From contig QEYB01000535.1 in NCBI GenBank assembly GCA_017562135.1, positions 43,905 to 107,904 on the forward strand: 64,000 bases of DNA, in the 5' to 3' direction. The notes below the pieces were generated by a model, which had not been told where the DNA came from, searched no databases, and worked only from the letters and a program-made list of their open reading frames with translations. Source of the DNA: Dipylidium caninum. Its lineage: Eukaryota > Platyhelminthes > Cestoda > Cyclophyllidea > Dipylidiidae. Below, one piece after another: positions 12,655 to 25,057 of this stretch; positions within the stretch are counted from its first letter, which is position 1, and every line of letters begins with the position of its first letter. A program made the position numbers and the translations under genes.

Positions 12655-15600
12655 CTGCTGAACGAGAAACAGATTCTACTGCCTGTAAAGATGCTCCGCC
12701 GAAGAAGTTGATGGCATCGCTCCAAGGTGACATTTATTTTCCTTATGTGACAGAATTCAGACTCTATTGACGCTGCGCCAATATCTGATGTCAAAAATGA
12801 TGAACCCTTGGGTAAGTCCTTTGCGTTCCCTCATACAAATTTAGTGACGAAAGTAATAATTAAGGGAAAAGTGCCGGTGGATCCTCAGTGTGTGATCAAA
12901 GATGGCTTCACCCGCGTGCTGCAAGAAGACGGAGTAATTACAGCTTCATGTTAAACCAGGTTTGTTTTTTAGTACTACAATATTCCAGTGGTAATGATTC
13001 ACTTCTTTGCAATCGATAGTGAGATAGGAGTAGGATGAGGAAAGCCACTGTTGGCTTTGTATGCTATAGCGTATTTCTTGGAACTGTTATTTTTTCTATC
13101 GTTATTAAATGGAACAACTTTACTCTTTTTTGAGCTTAATCTGGTTCTTTCGTTTTTTACGACAGACTGGTTTTGCAACACAACAAGAACAAGTACTTCC
13201 TCGGCCAGGTCCTTGAGAACGAGGGAGGTAGTTATTTCGTGTGGTTTCGATGGGGTCGGGTGGGGAAACAGCGAAGAAGTCTCTTCGGCTCTGTTTTTCA
13301 AAAAACTATGCAATTTCGATATTTGCATCGAAGTTTAAAGCCAAAACACGCAATTCATGGTTGGATCGGACGAATTTTACCAAATTCGATGGTTATTATG
13401 ACCTCATTGAGCAGGACTTCGGAGTAAGTTGGTTTCATTCTTAGTTTTACTGCTTGGGGAGTTCTCAAGTACAGTGCGAATAAGTCTCACCAAGTATAAG
13501 GTGCATTCTGAGTCAAATCATTAGCTTTCCACTTTTGCTATACACATGGCCTTGGAGACTAGTGTGATTCCAGTGAGTCATTGATAAATGCCAATTTCTC
13601 ACGTTTTATTTTGTTTGGAAGGAAGTGGAGAATATCGAGGAGGAGGAGGAGGAGGAAGGGAAATGCAAGGAGGAAGTGTTGTCTCTTCTACCTCCTCAAG
13701 TCCTGGTGCGTTTATTATGCTTTATTGACTGAAGGAGTTGAGTCTGTTTCGAATGTTGTTCAAATAAGTGTGCACCGGAATTGAGGAGTTTCTATGCATG
13801 TCAATGCGGTAATGATTGTAGATTTGTGGGAATGTTTTTGTGGTAGTTGACAAAGATTTTCACCACTGTGTAAGTAAGAGTTGGAATTATTGCTTGCTAT
13901 CCAGTTGTATCAGCAACCAATCTTTCCATTTGTCGATGCCTTAAAATAGGCGGTGATGCTGCTCCTTAGCAATGCGAACGAAATGGAGGATGAAATTCTA
14001 GGGTGGCAATTCGAAGCATTGCAAGCTACGTCAGGAAGGTTGACGATTGAGCAGATACATTCTGGGTACGAAGCTTTGGAGTGTGTTTTAGCTTGCATCG
14101 AAAAGTTGGAGAATCTTACAACTCCGTCCTCCACCAATATGAATGGGGAAACTGAAGCCAAACGCGCAGTATCTGATAGTGAGGAGGACGAAGATGTCCT
14201 TCGAGAGCGTCTTCTGAAGGCTTGCAATACCTACTACACTCGCATTCCCCATGACTTCGGGTAGGAGTCAGCTCCTCTCGCGCCCTTTCTTGTCACTGCT
14301 GCAGTTGATTTTGACGGCGCCGGGGAGACTTGGGATATTGCTGTCCGTGCAATTTGTTTCTTTGACCCAACTAGAACGAAGTGGTGTAATCACATGGAGC
14401 CTAGCCGCACAGATTTCGATGTGCTACTAATGAGTGACACTATTGATGAACCTTGTTTGCTGAGATAGCTCTGGGCTCAACTATTAGCCCAGCTATGAGA
14501 CTCATCTGAGTGGTTGTGATGTTTACTTTACAGAGGGAAAGTTCCTCCGCTAATATCGACTTGGAAAATGTGGCGCTGGGAGGTAGACGTTCTCAAAGGC
14601 TTGGAAGACGTCGAATTCGCCTTCAGTGAATTTGAGAAGGAGAAGAAGGATGCGATAGCGGTTATGTACTCTGCAAAGCAGGATTATGCTAATCTGAAAT
14701 GCGAGATCAAACCGATTGCCTCTGGCGACAAGATGGATGAGGTAGGACATTGTTAAATTTTATTTTATGGGTGTCGGATGGTTGTGTAAAGACAGAAGTT
14801 TTCATTATTGAACCTTTCTATCAATGACCGTTCGGATCAGTCTTCTCATTCATTAAGGCTCCTTGGTTCTTTATCTGCTATGACACAATGACGTACGAAT
14901 GTGAATGTGCAACAGTCTGCCTTACTGGGCGTTTTTTTGTCAATTGCAGATAATCAGGAATTATATTAGCATGGGCCACGGACAAACTCATTCCTCTTGG
15001 AAGTTAGAGGTGTTGGCGACTTTTGAGTTAGAAAAGGATGGAGAGGCGGAAGCCTTCCAAGACTATGGCAATAGGTACGTGAGTTTTGGTGTGTGTGTGT
15101 GGTGTGTGTGTGAAACTTGTCAGGTTATACGATCCTTTCAAAATGTGTAACTAATTGTCACTGAGGTGGTTTTGGTCGCATTGAGTGAGGGTGGATGAAG
15201 GAGTGCTGACCTGCGCTTTGGTAGACGACTGCTGTGGCACGGGAGCCGGTTGACCAATTGGATGGGAATCCTACGTCACGGCTTGGAGATGCCTTCTACC
15301 GCGGTACCCCATTCACATGGCATGTTTGGCAGAGGTGTCTCCTTCTTTGACTGTGCCTATATGGCGGCTAACTCTATGACAACGAACATCGACAATATCG
15401 GCATTGTGGCCCTCTGTGAGGTAGGTGTCGTCCCCTTAACCAGTACCTGACTGCGCACTTTTCCCATTTGATTTGGTTTGGTAAAATCTGGGGCCCACCA
15501 CGGTGAGTCACATTAGTAGAGCATACTAGGAAATGCTGTCTCATCCATAAAACTGCTCAAGCAGTTGAAGGTGTGAAGGCGAACTTTGCAAGTCATATTC

Positions 15601-16370
15601 ACTGTTTGCTGTCATGTGTCGTTGAGTTGCGCCACAATTCCTAGCCTTGTTTGCCTTCATGATTGAAAAGATGTATTTGAAGTAAGTCTTGATAGGGTGT
15701 GGAAAGTTGTTGTAAATGAATACGGTGGGTGCTCGAGCTACCGGTGACCTTGTTTCTCTAATGATAACAACTTCACGATGACCTGCCTCTACATCTTGGA
15801 AACGAGCCCTTTGTTAGGTGCACTTCGTCCTCTGTGGATGTCTGGAGGGCATTGTTGGGGACATGTGGGACGGGACTGTGAAACCGGCGTCAGTTTGGCC
15901 AGACTATGTTTGCATTGCGTGGATGTTGCCTCTTTTTAGGTGTCCCTTGGAGAAATAAATCCTCTTATCAATGGCGATTGTCATGCCGACAAGTTACCCA
16001 AGGGGAAGCACAGTGTGCAGGGAGTCGGTAGCTCAACTCCGGACCCCTCCACTTGGATTACTCTGTGAGTCCTCCCTGTTGTTCGCTTGAGATCTCAAGA
16101 CGGAGTACCACCGTTTCTACATAGGTGGAGTTTCTGTGTGCTTTGGCGGAGAGGTGTACTGTGCGAAAGATATGATGGGTGAGGATCATTTAGTCACCGG
16201 CTTTTTTCGTCGTCCACCCTAGCGATGACGGTACTGTGGTGCCGTGCGGAAAGATGATCGACTCCGAGGTGGCCAATTGCTCCCTTCATGACAACGAGTT
16301 TATCGTGTACGACGTACGGCAAATACGTCTGCGCTACTTGGTCCAACTGAAACGCACGTATGAATACTGA
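12655..16370 (+). CDS. PARP2-type poly(ADP-ribose) polymerase with altered active site
   Basis: Exons: 12655-12726, 12761-12811, 12845-12959, 13166-13433, 13622-13705, 13950-14260, 14534-14741, 14950-15074, 15225-15420, 15940-16064, 16223-16370; a first exon lies further 5'. The family is a DNA-break sensor that transfers ADP-ribose from NAD+. Domains: short linker, WGR domain (VPVDPQC, NKYFLGQVLEN, WFRWGRVGK, KTRNSWLDR), helical regulatory domain (LTIEQIHSGYEALE, YYTRIPHDFG) and ART domain (LLWHGSRLTNWMGIL ... NEFIVYDVRQ). Length and domain order fit PARP2, with no zinc fingers or BRCT. The catalytic His (15238) and Glu (16296) remain, but the usual YFAD and SKSANY residues are substituted. 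Three single-base homopolymer shifts break the WGR exons (about 12941, 13168 and 13285); all other phases agree. Either the gene is active with sequence errors there, or it is decaying. Confidence 0.9.
12727..12844 (+). other. Two ultrashort introns (34 and 33 nt)
   Basis: Introns 12727-12760 and 12812-12844 both start GT and end AG, and both are phase 1. Splicing them out joins a coherent low-complexity N-terminal linker to the WGR domain. Introns of about 30-40 nt are a known feature of flatworm genes (established knowledge) and support the taxonomic assignment. Confidence 0.7.
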
Positions 16371-18183
16371 GTGGCGATCTTCATCCCGCTTCTCTTCACT
16401 TAACCTGGGACGGAACACCATTATTTGTATTAAGAGTTGGCAATGCAATAATAATATCACTGTTTTTTTAATGGAAGAACGGCGATGTATTTTTCTGCGA
16501 CGCTTTCTGTGGTGGCAACATGACAGAGGGCAGGTGAAGGGGCGGGAACGGGAGCGGGGGAGGGGGCAGGGAGGGGTGAAAGGGATTTGGTTGGCAGTGA
16601 AAGACCTGCACGCATTCGGGGTTTAAGGAGTTCGGTGTAGTGTCTGCCACCCCGAGATGGTCATCATTGAAAGAGGGAAATTTTCCAACGGGGCATGATC
16701 CACCTAAAATGGTGGAAGGAGTAATAATGGGGAGAGGGGGTGGAGGGGTGAGAAAACGCAGTCGGCTGCTTTTGCCCACCGTCGCCAGGTTGTTCGCGAC
16801 GCGGACGAGACAGTTGACGAGTAAAGAGGATTTGGCATTCAGGCTTCACGCGTGGTAAGCGGGCAAGTTTGGAGGGGTGGGGGCACCCCGAAGTGCGTCG
16901 GCGTTAAACAAGCGGTGTTTCAGGGGTTGTGCACACGTGGAATGACCGACAGAATGTGGTTGCAATGACTGTGCCCTCTGAGGTGAGGCTGGCGCATTTC
17001 GCATTTGGTGCCGCCGTGAAGCCAGTAGTGGCCACTTAATGGTTCGTCCCATTGTCTGCGGAATTAAGATGGAATAACTCATCACCACGGCAACGACTAG
17101 TGCGTTTGAACAAAGAGGGAGTGGTCATTAGCACACGGCCAGTTGCTTCGTTTGCTCAGCTTTCGGTATGTCGGGCGCACGACGCTCTCAGATTGCTGTT
17201 ATACTCGACCCTTTCGTCGGCGCTGGTGGTGAATGAGATGCCAAATCCTCGTTGAGCGGGTCATGCTTTTCACCTCGGACCGGAGGTGAAGGAGTCGGGT
17301 GTCTACGTCTCAGACGTTGACAGTCTGGAGGTGGAGCACACTCCAAGTGGCCTTTGTCCGCGGTTCGCGTGAAGTCGTCAAGGACGACATGGAGAGGCGA
17401 AACCACACGATTAAGGGTCTCAAGGCCTTGTTATTCTGTTTGCACGCCTGGCTTGGTGCGCACAACACCAACACTGCCGTGATGCCATTCTCCGCCACAA
17501 CTGCTTAGTGGCTCGCATCATGTCGTCATTCCCACGCAAATGTTACGCTCCATGTGCAATTACTCCATTCTCTGCGTTTATTTCACTGATGCGCTTGAGG
17601 GAGATGTGGTCGCGGGGCAAATGCGAGATTGTGTAGCCTGTTTTAGACTCTTATAAATGACACATTTCGTGTCGCAGAGCGAACATGTGAGCCTTTTTGG
17701 CTAAGGAGTCAACTGTGGCTATCAACGGTGCTTTCCCCGGCGACTAGGAAGCAGGGAAGCACCATTTCACTCGTCTTGTGCGCAAGTGATACTCCTATTA
17801 TTTGGCCTGCTGCACTTGTCAACTCGTTTTTGCCTCCATTACGCCCAATGCACACGAGAGCACGATTGTCCACCAAGTGGGTTTACGTTGGGACAATCTG
17901 CTTGCTGTCATGTGTCGGTAAACAAGGCCTGTCACAGCTGAGATCACTTCTCTGCTAATGCATCGCGGAAAAGTAGCCTTCACTGAGCTGTCCTTGGGCC
18001 ACAGTGTGCTCTTCGTGAAATGGCGAGTTGTAATTCTCAAATCTCCCGCATAAGAACATCTCGGCATCTTCAGATCAATTGGATTTGTTACATGTTTCGG
18101 TCAACGGCTTGGTTGGCTGCCTTTCTCTGTGACGCTTCGCCCGATTCTCCCAGTGAGGCAGAGTAGAAGCCGTCATGTGGACC

Positions 18184-18241
18184 GAGAGAAAGAGAGGCAG
18201 AGAGAGAGAGGCAGAAAGAGAGAGAGAGAGAGAGAGAGAGA
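18184..18241. repeat. (GA)n microsatellite, imperfect
   Basis: 58 bases of GA-rich dinucleotide repeat with GGCA and AAA interruptions; the last 24 bases are pure GA. Confidence 0.9.
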
Positions 18242-19830
18242 CAACGCGTCTATTCTGCCTACTAGTGACTTGAAAGTATGGCTGCAAGTGCTGCGCCAAT
18301 ATTCTTCTGTCCCTCTGATAACATCCGCTAGTTAATCGGAAAGCCACAGCGGCGCGAAAAAGAGAAGGGCATTCGTTCGCGGATTTTCGACGATTCCTGA
18401 ACGTCAGCGTCGTATGGTCTGCAGAAAGGTAGACTATGCATGTCTTGCTTACGTGCCCATTTCATTATCGAGGGAAAGCCTGTCGCGCCTCTGCTTCCCG
18501 CTTGCTTTAAACTCCACATTTCAGCATTCCAAGCGTAGTCATAGTGCACTCAATCTACAACCGTCGCGCAAATCAGCCTTCCATCCCAAGCCTCATTTTA
18601 CTCCCGATCTGGAGGGGTGGGAAGGCGGAGTCGAATAACGGGTAGACTGGAAGCCCTTCTCCACACCTCCTCCAGTCCCGGCGTGTACGAGGAGGTGGCG
18701 CACTGTCGCTTTCCCATGGCCCCACCACCATGCAGTCGAGGCGTCCAATGCGCTTCGCATGACAAGTGTCGCTCGACCCACTTTTGACGCAACGACGTCT
18801 CGCCGCGGCATTGTATCGGTGCTACTCCCAACTAATCTCCTTTGAGCGGGGCGCCCAATTGGCTTGTCTGTCGTCAGCACATTGCACAAGCGGCCTTCCT
18901 AGTGACACCAGAATGGAGCCTCATATGTCGTGAATGTAATTAAGCCTCCCCTCAAATGTTAACAAGGGAAGAAAAGCGTTTTCCTCTCCTCCTAGGGCCT
19001 ACCGCTTCGCCGCACCGTCTTAAAGCGCCGCTGACAAAGATGCCTCTGTCTCACAGCCATAAGAGAGTGCGAATTGCAGCACATAGGCGCTTTCACTACC
19101 CGTGCAACGCGTTATTCTCCTAACCCGAATTTGTGGATGACTTCACCTGAGCTACTTGTGTTGACTCAGTTCGGGTGAGGTTCACGCTATCCACCCGAAT
19201 TTGTGACTACTTCGAAGTCCGCTTACTAGTTGGAGCGGACGTGATTCTCTCGGACGAGGATCCCCATTCTTCTCATCTTCCTTCCTCATCCGAAATGCGA
19301 TGAAGCGGCTAAGAAAATGGGCAAAAGAGAGGACTTCCCACTCACTATAAGACACCGCCCAACTATCCCAAAAGTAGTACTAAATCACTGAGGCAATTTG
19401 CGTGGTCTCCCGTCGACGTCTACTGCAACATGGGACAGCAATTCAACTACCCACCAGTTGTTCATGAGGCGGATTACCAGCCGGCTCTTAGGGCTCAGTG
19501 AACGAGCATCACCAGACTCCTACTTAAGAGGATTATTCGTAGCCATGGTGGGCAAGGGATCAGTTGATTTGTTTTCCACAACTGAGCGTGTAATAGCACA
19601 GGCACCTACTGCTGAACTCGGGGGCGATTAGCACCGCCAGTGGTGTGAGACGTTTATTTCAGTGCTGCGCCGAAAGTTGGGATTTGGCGGTCCGGGAATG
19701 CACACACCAAATCCGGTCCGCCGTCCTCTCCTACGGCAATCGTTAAGCAATAGGCCCAAATCGTGCGCGCACGAGGCAGCGGCCAATGGACGCGCCACCA
19801 GCTGACAATGTCGGTCGCACGGCCGCACTG

Positions 19831-19891
19831 CACACACGCACGCGCGCACATACGCAGGCGCGCACGCACGCACACACGCACGCACGCACAC
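19831..19891. repeat. Alternating CA/CG purine-pyrimidine tract
   Basis: About 60 bases of nearly perfect alternating pyrimidine-purine (CACACG and CGCGCA units). Such sequence can adopt Z-DNA in principle. It is the cause of the Arg/Ala/Cys-rich open frames on both strands here. Confidence 0.85.
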
Positions 19892-21222
19892 GGTATGCGC
19901 CGCGTGGCGATTCGGTGGTGGTTCGTCGCTGCCATTCGAGAGGCGATCGGGAGTTGTTGGGCTTTCCCCCAGTCGAATGGTTGGGATCACACGGTCTGCT
20001 CAAAGCATCTGCATAATTTGGATTTAACCTTCACCGTATGAAAAATGGTAAGTTTAGTGGGCATGACGCCCTCCCAACCGATGTCCCCACTCACGCATCT
20101 ACCCACTCACATCTGCTACTGTCCTTCTAGTGCGGTCCTAAAATGGGTGCCACTTTATGGCAGCGAGAGGCCTTGCCACGTATTCTCCTGTAAATATGGC
20201 TTCTTATTAGAGCATCCTTTAATGACGTAGTGACGACACAATGAGGGCTTCCAGAAGATTGTGCCCTGGCTGAATGCTTCGCATGCATAGCGCAGGTCAT
20301 TCCTCCAGACGATGTGGCCCTTCTTCGGACGGCAGCGTAATCACCCGGCAGAGCGGATTTAATGAGGCCCATCTTTGTCCCTGATTCACCCTAGCTTCTC
20401 ATGCCCACTTTTATATGCTACTCTACTTCGTTTATACCTCATTGGACCACCCCAATCGGGGACCGAATCAAGCCTTTTATCTCGCACCACTAAGCTCTCC
20501 TACTCTCCTCTTCTCTCTTATTTTCTGCAACACCCCAGTAAAATGTAGCTTTCACATTTCGGTATGTTCAACTTGTTGCATGGAGAAAGGACACACGTTC
20601 ACACAATAATTCTGTCATGTAGGCTCGGGGTAGCCCTAAAAATATTGAGGCTCACTTATCCCACTCGCCAACAAGCTCCCCTTCTCGGTCAGTTGGCATC
20701 TGCGGGCAGAGAGCTTCACGCCAATCAAGCTGATGTGGTCTTGTTCTCCCCATAAAATGGTTTATATAAATTACGGAAGACACTGGCGCGAATCCTAATT
20801 GCACACAGTCACGCGAGCTAACCCCGAAGACTTGGTGTGGTTTTTCAGCCAACCCATATTCCCTCCGTTTGTCGACTCAACTCCTCGCTGCACACTGCCG
20901 AGGTGGAAGAATTGAAAGTAGCTCGCTCAAGTTCCCTCCGTGGGATGAGGCGCTAAGGTGGACACGTGCGAGAGAAGAGGCAACAAGGAGCTTTGGCAGC
21001 CCTTATGCCCTTATACCGCGTGTCAGTATTGCTAGCCTGGGGGAGAAAGTGCCTGTTTTACCGTCAATCTTTTCCTGTGTGTCGAAATGACCAGCGATTT
21101 AGCAAAGACAAGTTATCGTTTAACAGGTCGACTGTCATCTTCATGCGCACAACCTCAATCTCGAATCGTGGAAAGGGTTTATTTCAATGAGGCGTCGCGA
21201 ACGTAGAGGAGAAGGGGGGAGG

Positions 21223-21297
21223 GAGGAGAAGAAGAAGAAGAAGAAGAAGAAGAAGAAGCAGAAGAAGAAGAAGAAGAGGAAGTAGAAGAAGAAGAGA
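21223..21297. repeat. (GAA)n microsatellite
   Basis: About 75 bases of GAA/GAG trinucleotides, purine-only on the plus strand except for one C and one T, giving Leu-rich and Phe-rich shadow frames on the minus strand. Mirror purine tracts of this type can form triplex DNA. Confidence 0.9.
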
Positions 21298-21667
21298 TGT
21301 GGGCTGAAATAATTCGGCCACCGCGGGAGGGGACGCGCACATATTCTCGCGGTGGCCAGGACAGCCCACACGCCCCCCCGCCCCCCCCCCCAATTGAGTT
21401 AACTTGGATGCGAACATCATTATGGGCGTCCTTAGGGATCGACGGGGCACTCCTGTCTTCGCCGCATGGGAACTAACATCCCGAGGGGTGATCTACCGCC
21501 CATCTTTGTTACATTCATTTCGCACCCGCCGCCTCGTTTAGGCTGAACTGCATCCGGTCCTGACTTTCCCCCCTCAAATGCACCATCCCTCCTCGGTGTC
21601 GGTTGCTTCACGCTCTGCTTGTTGTCCCATCCAGGGTTGAGCTAACTCATTCCAGTTGGCCCCGTTT

Positions 21668-21687
21668 TAATAATAATAATAATAATG
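21668..21687. repeat. (AAT)n microsatellite
   Basis: A short pure AAT trinucleotide repeat of about six units. Confidence 0.85.
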
Positions 21688-21845
21688 CCAATGGTCCGTC
21701 CGAACCATCGGCATATTGGCGGTTTTCAGTCGCCTTTATGAGTTGTAAATGATCGCCCACAGTGTCTTTTTTCTTCCCCGAGAAATGCGGTATGCGTGTG
21801 CAATCGCCTTCTTCCTCTCGTGCAGCATGACCTGATTCCGAGCAT

Positions 21846-21894
21846 CGCCCCGCCCCGCCCCGCCCCGCCCCGCCCCGCCCCGCCCCGCTCCGCC
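21846..21894. repeat. (CCCCG)n tandem repeat, G4-prone on minus strand
   Basis: About nine units of the pentamer CCCCG with one T-for-C change near the end. The minus strand reads repeated GGGGC, which satisfies the G-quadruplex pattern many times over. It lies about 490 bases upstream of the glutamate-receptor start codon. Confidence 0.9.
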
Positions 21895-22379
21895 AGACAG
21901 CCTGTTAAAGCCTGTTTACTGGGGATTTTGAACACCCTTTGAGGGGCGAGTAAACGAGATTAAAGAGACAAATCCCCAGCCTTGGCTGTGGCTTGAATCA
22001 CCAGTGGAGTTCCTTTCACCTGTGATGAACGATTCAGTGCGCCAGCACTCTCGTTTGTCCAGCCTCCGCCTCGCCTTTCCACCAGCCACTTCGTATGCAC
22101 AAATGTTAGGCATCCACACAAACCCGACTGAAATTTCCTCGCCACTTCTCATTATTTTTGTCCATCCCCCACTTCAGAGGAGCGTCTGTTTCCTCGTAGT
22201 CTGAAAATTCAGGGGCTGAAAAGAGGACGTTGCGTCAGTGAGAGGATTGACCACTTTGATTTCCTCTTCGGCGTACAGACTCCTCACGAGGGCAGTTGAC
22301 GCCCTCATCTGAGGCCATAGGCTCCCGGGTGGAGCAACGAGAACTCGGTAGTAAATCATTCGAGTCAACATGGCCTGGC

Positions 22380-25026
22380 ATGAGGCTGCTCGTCACACAC
22401 GAATCATCGAGAATTGGGCGCCTTTTTGTCATCTCTGCATCCATACAGGTGGTCTCGAGGTGGCGCCGCCCAGCAGTGAATTGGCGTGGTCTCGCTCTGC
22501 TCCTCGCCGTGCTCGCCGTAGCTGCAACTCCCTCTGACTGCCTCAATCGAACGCGGCGACAAGCTTCTGGTGTGTTCACCATTGGTAAGTAGCGCTGATC
22601 CGAGGAGAAAAGGTCAGTTTCTCACAAACAACCGCATGCACATGTATTCGGAAATTGTCAACAGGAAGGCGGACGAATGTCTGGCGCAGGTGTAGTGAAC
22701 TTGTTTTCGTCGTTGCCGTCGTTAGAAAAGTGCGCCTCTTTCAGTGAGACAGCACGGTTGAGGTGTTGGCCGTAATGCGCGGATGCTTAAGCCACTAGGA
22801 GGGCGCCAAGGTGACAGAGGCCAGAATTTCGTCCGATTGGTGGGGACCGCATTTTTCACGGTGGCGGCTTGGGGCATTCGTGCTCCGACCAGCCCCTTCC
22901 CCATAATCACTGCCTCACAGGACTTGAAACGTCTGCACGTCTGCACGTCTGCCCCGTATTGTTTCCAATGGAGCAGGCATTGGTGCCGATGATGATGCTT
23001 TTCTTGCCGCGTGTACACTCACTGCATAGCCCTGGCCGGTTCAGATCACAGCACCAATTACTGTTCTGTTGCACGTTTCGTGTGACCGAGTTAGCAACGG
23101 GTGCGATTGCAACCTCTGCAAGTCCTTTGTCAGAGACCCACTGCTCACGGTAAATGGGCAAGGAAGTGACTCTCTTGGGCAAGAGTGCTTGAGACTGATG
23201 AAATTATCTCGGTCTTCGCCCCGCACATCAAGGAGGCGTGGCAAAAGGCTAGTGAGTGGGCAATTCACTCACGAATGCTCAGCTCTCTCTCTCTCTCCCC
23301 CCTCCCTCTCTCTCTCTCGGTGAACCCCAACAGGCGCCGTCCTCGACTCACTGGACCACGGGACAGAACAGGCCATGTTGAGTGGTCTTCAGGCAGTGAA
23401 AATGATCTACTCGAAGGAGGACGCTCGTGGGCATCAACCAATCAAGTCGGCGGTCGTCTGGATCCCCAAGGAGAAGTTCCTCACAGCCACTTCAGACGGT
23501 AATTGCTTCTTCCTCCCTCATGTGGGTAGTGGGCTGACGGGCCCACGGGCCGACGGGTGGGTGGGGTGGGAGTGCACACACCTCATGGCGCCCACATGCG
23601 CCTGCAGACCTTCGCTTGCGTCGTCCCAACTGGTGGGACGCTCTCAAGTGCCGAAAGACCATGTAAGAACGCACAGTCGCGGTTGTCACAAAACTCCAAA
23701 CCGTTCTTGGACTCACACTCGTGCACAAAGAGTGTTGTTGTAGGCGCATGTTAGTCTGAGGACGAGCCATAAAAGTGCATGTGTTCATAGCGTCCCCCAA
23801 AGATTCACCGTTTGCTTCGGGAACGGCTGCATTCAGGCATTCCCCATTATCCCCATCTAATGCTCACCTCTGTTGACTTTGCCGGTTTTGGGGGCAGTTT
23901 GCCATCTGCTCAAGGAAGGCGTGGTAGCTCTCTTGTCTCCCCCGGACCCCTTGATTCGTCAGTCGGTGCGGATGGTTTCCAAGCAGTTCCACATCCCCCT
24001 CATCGAAACACACTGGGATACCGACCGCTCCAACAGCCGATTCGCCATCAACGTGCACCCCGCGCACGACGCCTTCGGGGAAGCGGTCTTCGAGTACCTC
24101 TCCACCTACTCCAAGTGGAGCCATGTGGTCCTCATTCTCGCCGATCACGGAAGTAGGTACCTCCTCTACTTGCCACGACAACTCACGCACCAACATGGAT
24201 GTCGATGTTGAGCCACTTGTCAGACGCCCCTTTTTAAGCTCACGGCAAGGAGACACTGTGCGGACTGAGAAAGCAAGTGTTCTCACTGGATCCAATTACA
24301 TTAGCCATACACGCTTCCTGTTAGTCCGACGCTACCAATTCACCCTTGAATAAGAATATCCCTCCCGCCTCGCCCTTTTCTCCCAGCTACCCTACTTACT
24401 TTGAATGCGCTTTGCCTGCTCCTAGGCAGCTTGGCCTTAACATTGCGCAGGAGTGTGGAGTGGCCACTCCAAACTAAATGGCCAAATTCAGACGGTGGCA
24501 TTGTTCTCAGTTAAGAAGACTCCGACTGTTGCGCGAAATTGTCCGTTAAAGGAGGGCAGTTGACCTCCCATCCTGCTCACCATGAGTAGTGAATAGTGCC
24601 ATTCGCGACACGCCCTCCACACCCTTTCATTTCGCCATTGTCGCCCCACTTCAAAGTACACAACGGGTGTAAATTGCACCGCCCACTGGATGCGTGTCAC
24701 GTTTCGTCTCACACTGACCAGGCAAAGGAGGCTAAAGCACACTATGCCGGATGCGACTTGTGACTGTCTGTCATCATATGCGTGTCTGATGGCAGAAAGC
24801 CTCCCGTAGTATTTGGTACAACGCGCGAGAGTGCGGACTGCGGCAACTTGTGACGCCTTCTAGCACTAGTTCATGTTGGACACTTCAAGAAAGAGCATAC
24901 CATTCGCCTCATTCCCCAAACCCCCAGGTCATTGGCTTCAGTGGAAAAATCTCATTTGGCGCTCCCTCCCCCTAACGCAGGCCGCGACCGTGGCGCCGAT
25001 TGTTGGCTGCTTCTGCCCGTCTATTC

Positions 25027-25057
<31 letters not shown>

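Larger units (their letters stand above)
16371..22379. other. Gene-poor spacer, microsatellite-rich
   Basis: Six kilobases between the PARP-like stop and the glutamate-receptor start. All open frames are short, lack splice-flanked protein similarity, or lie over simple repeats. It contains GA, CA/CG, GAA, AAT and CCCCG tracts, listed separately. The 3' UTR of the PARP-like gene and the promoter of the glutamate receptor must lie here, but I cannot place them. Confidence 0.6.

Noticed and set aside
16468..16858. Open frames on both strands around 16.5-16.9 kb
   Set aside because: G-rich/C-rich low-complexity sequence; the proteins are Pro- and Gly/Arg-rich without domain similarity or splice structure.
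22235..22582. 115-codon minus-strand frame overlapping the glutamate-receptor start
   Set aside because: Antisense shadow of the first exon, which encodes a clear hydrophobic signal sequence on the plus strand.
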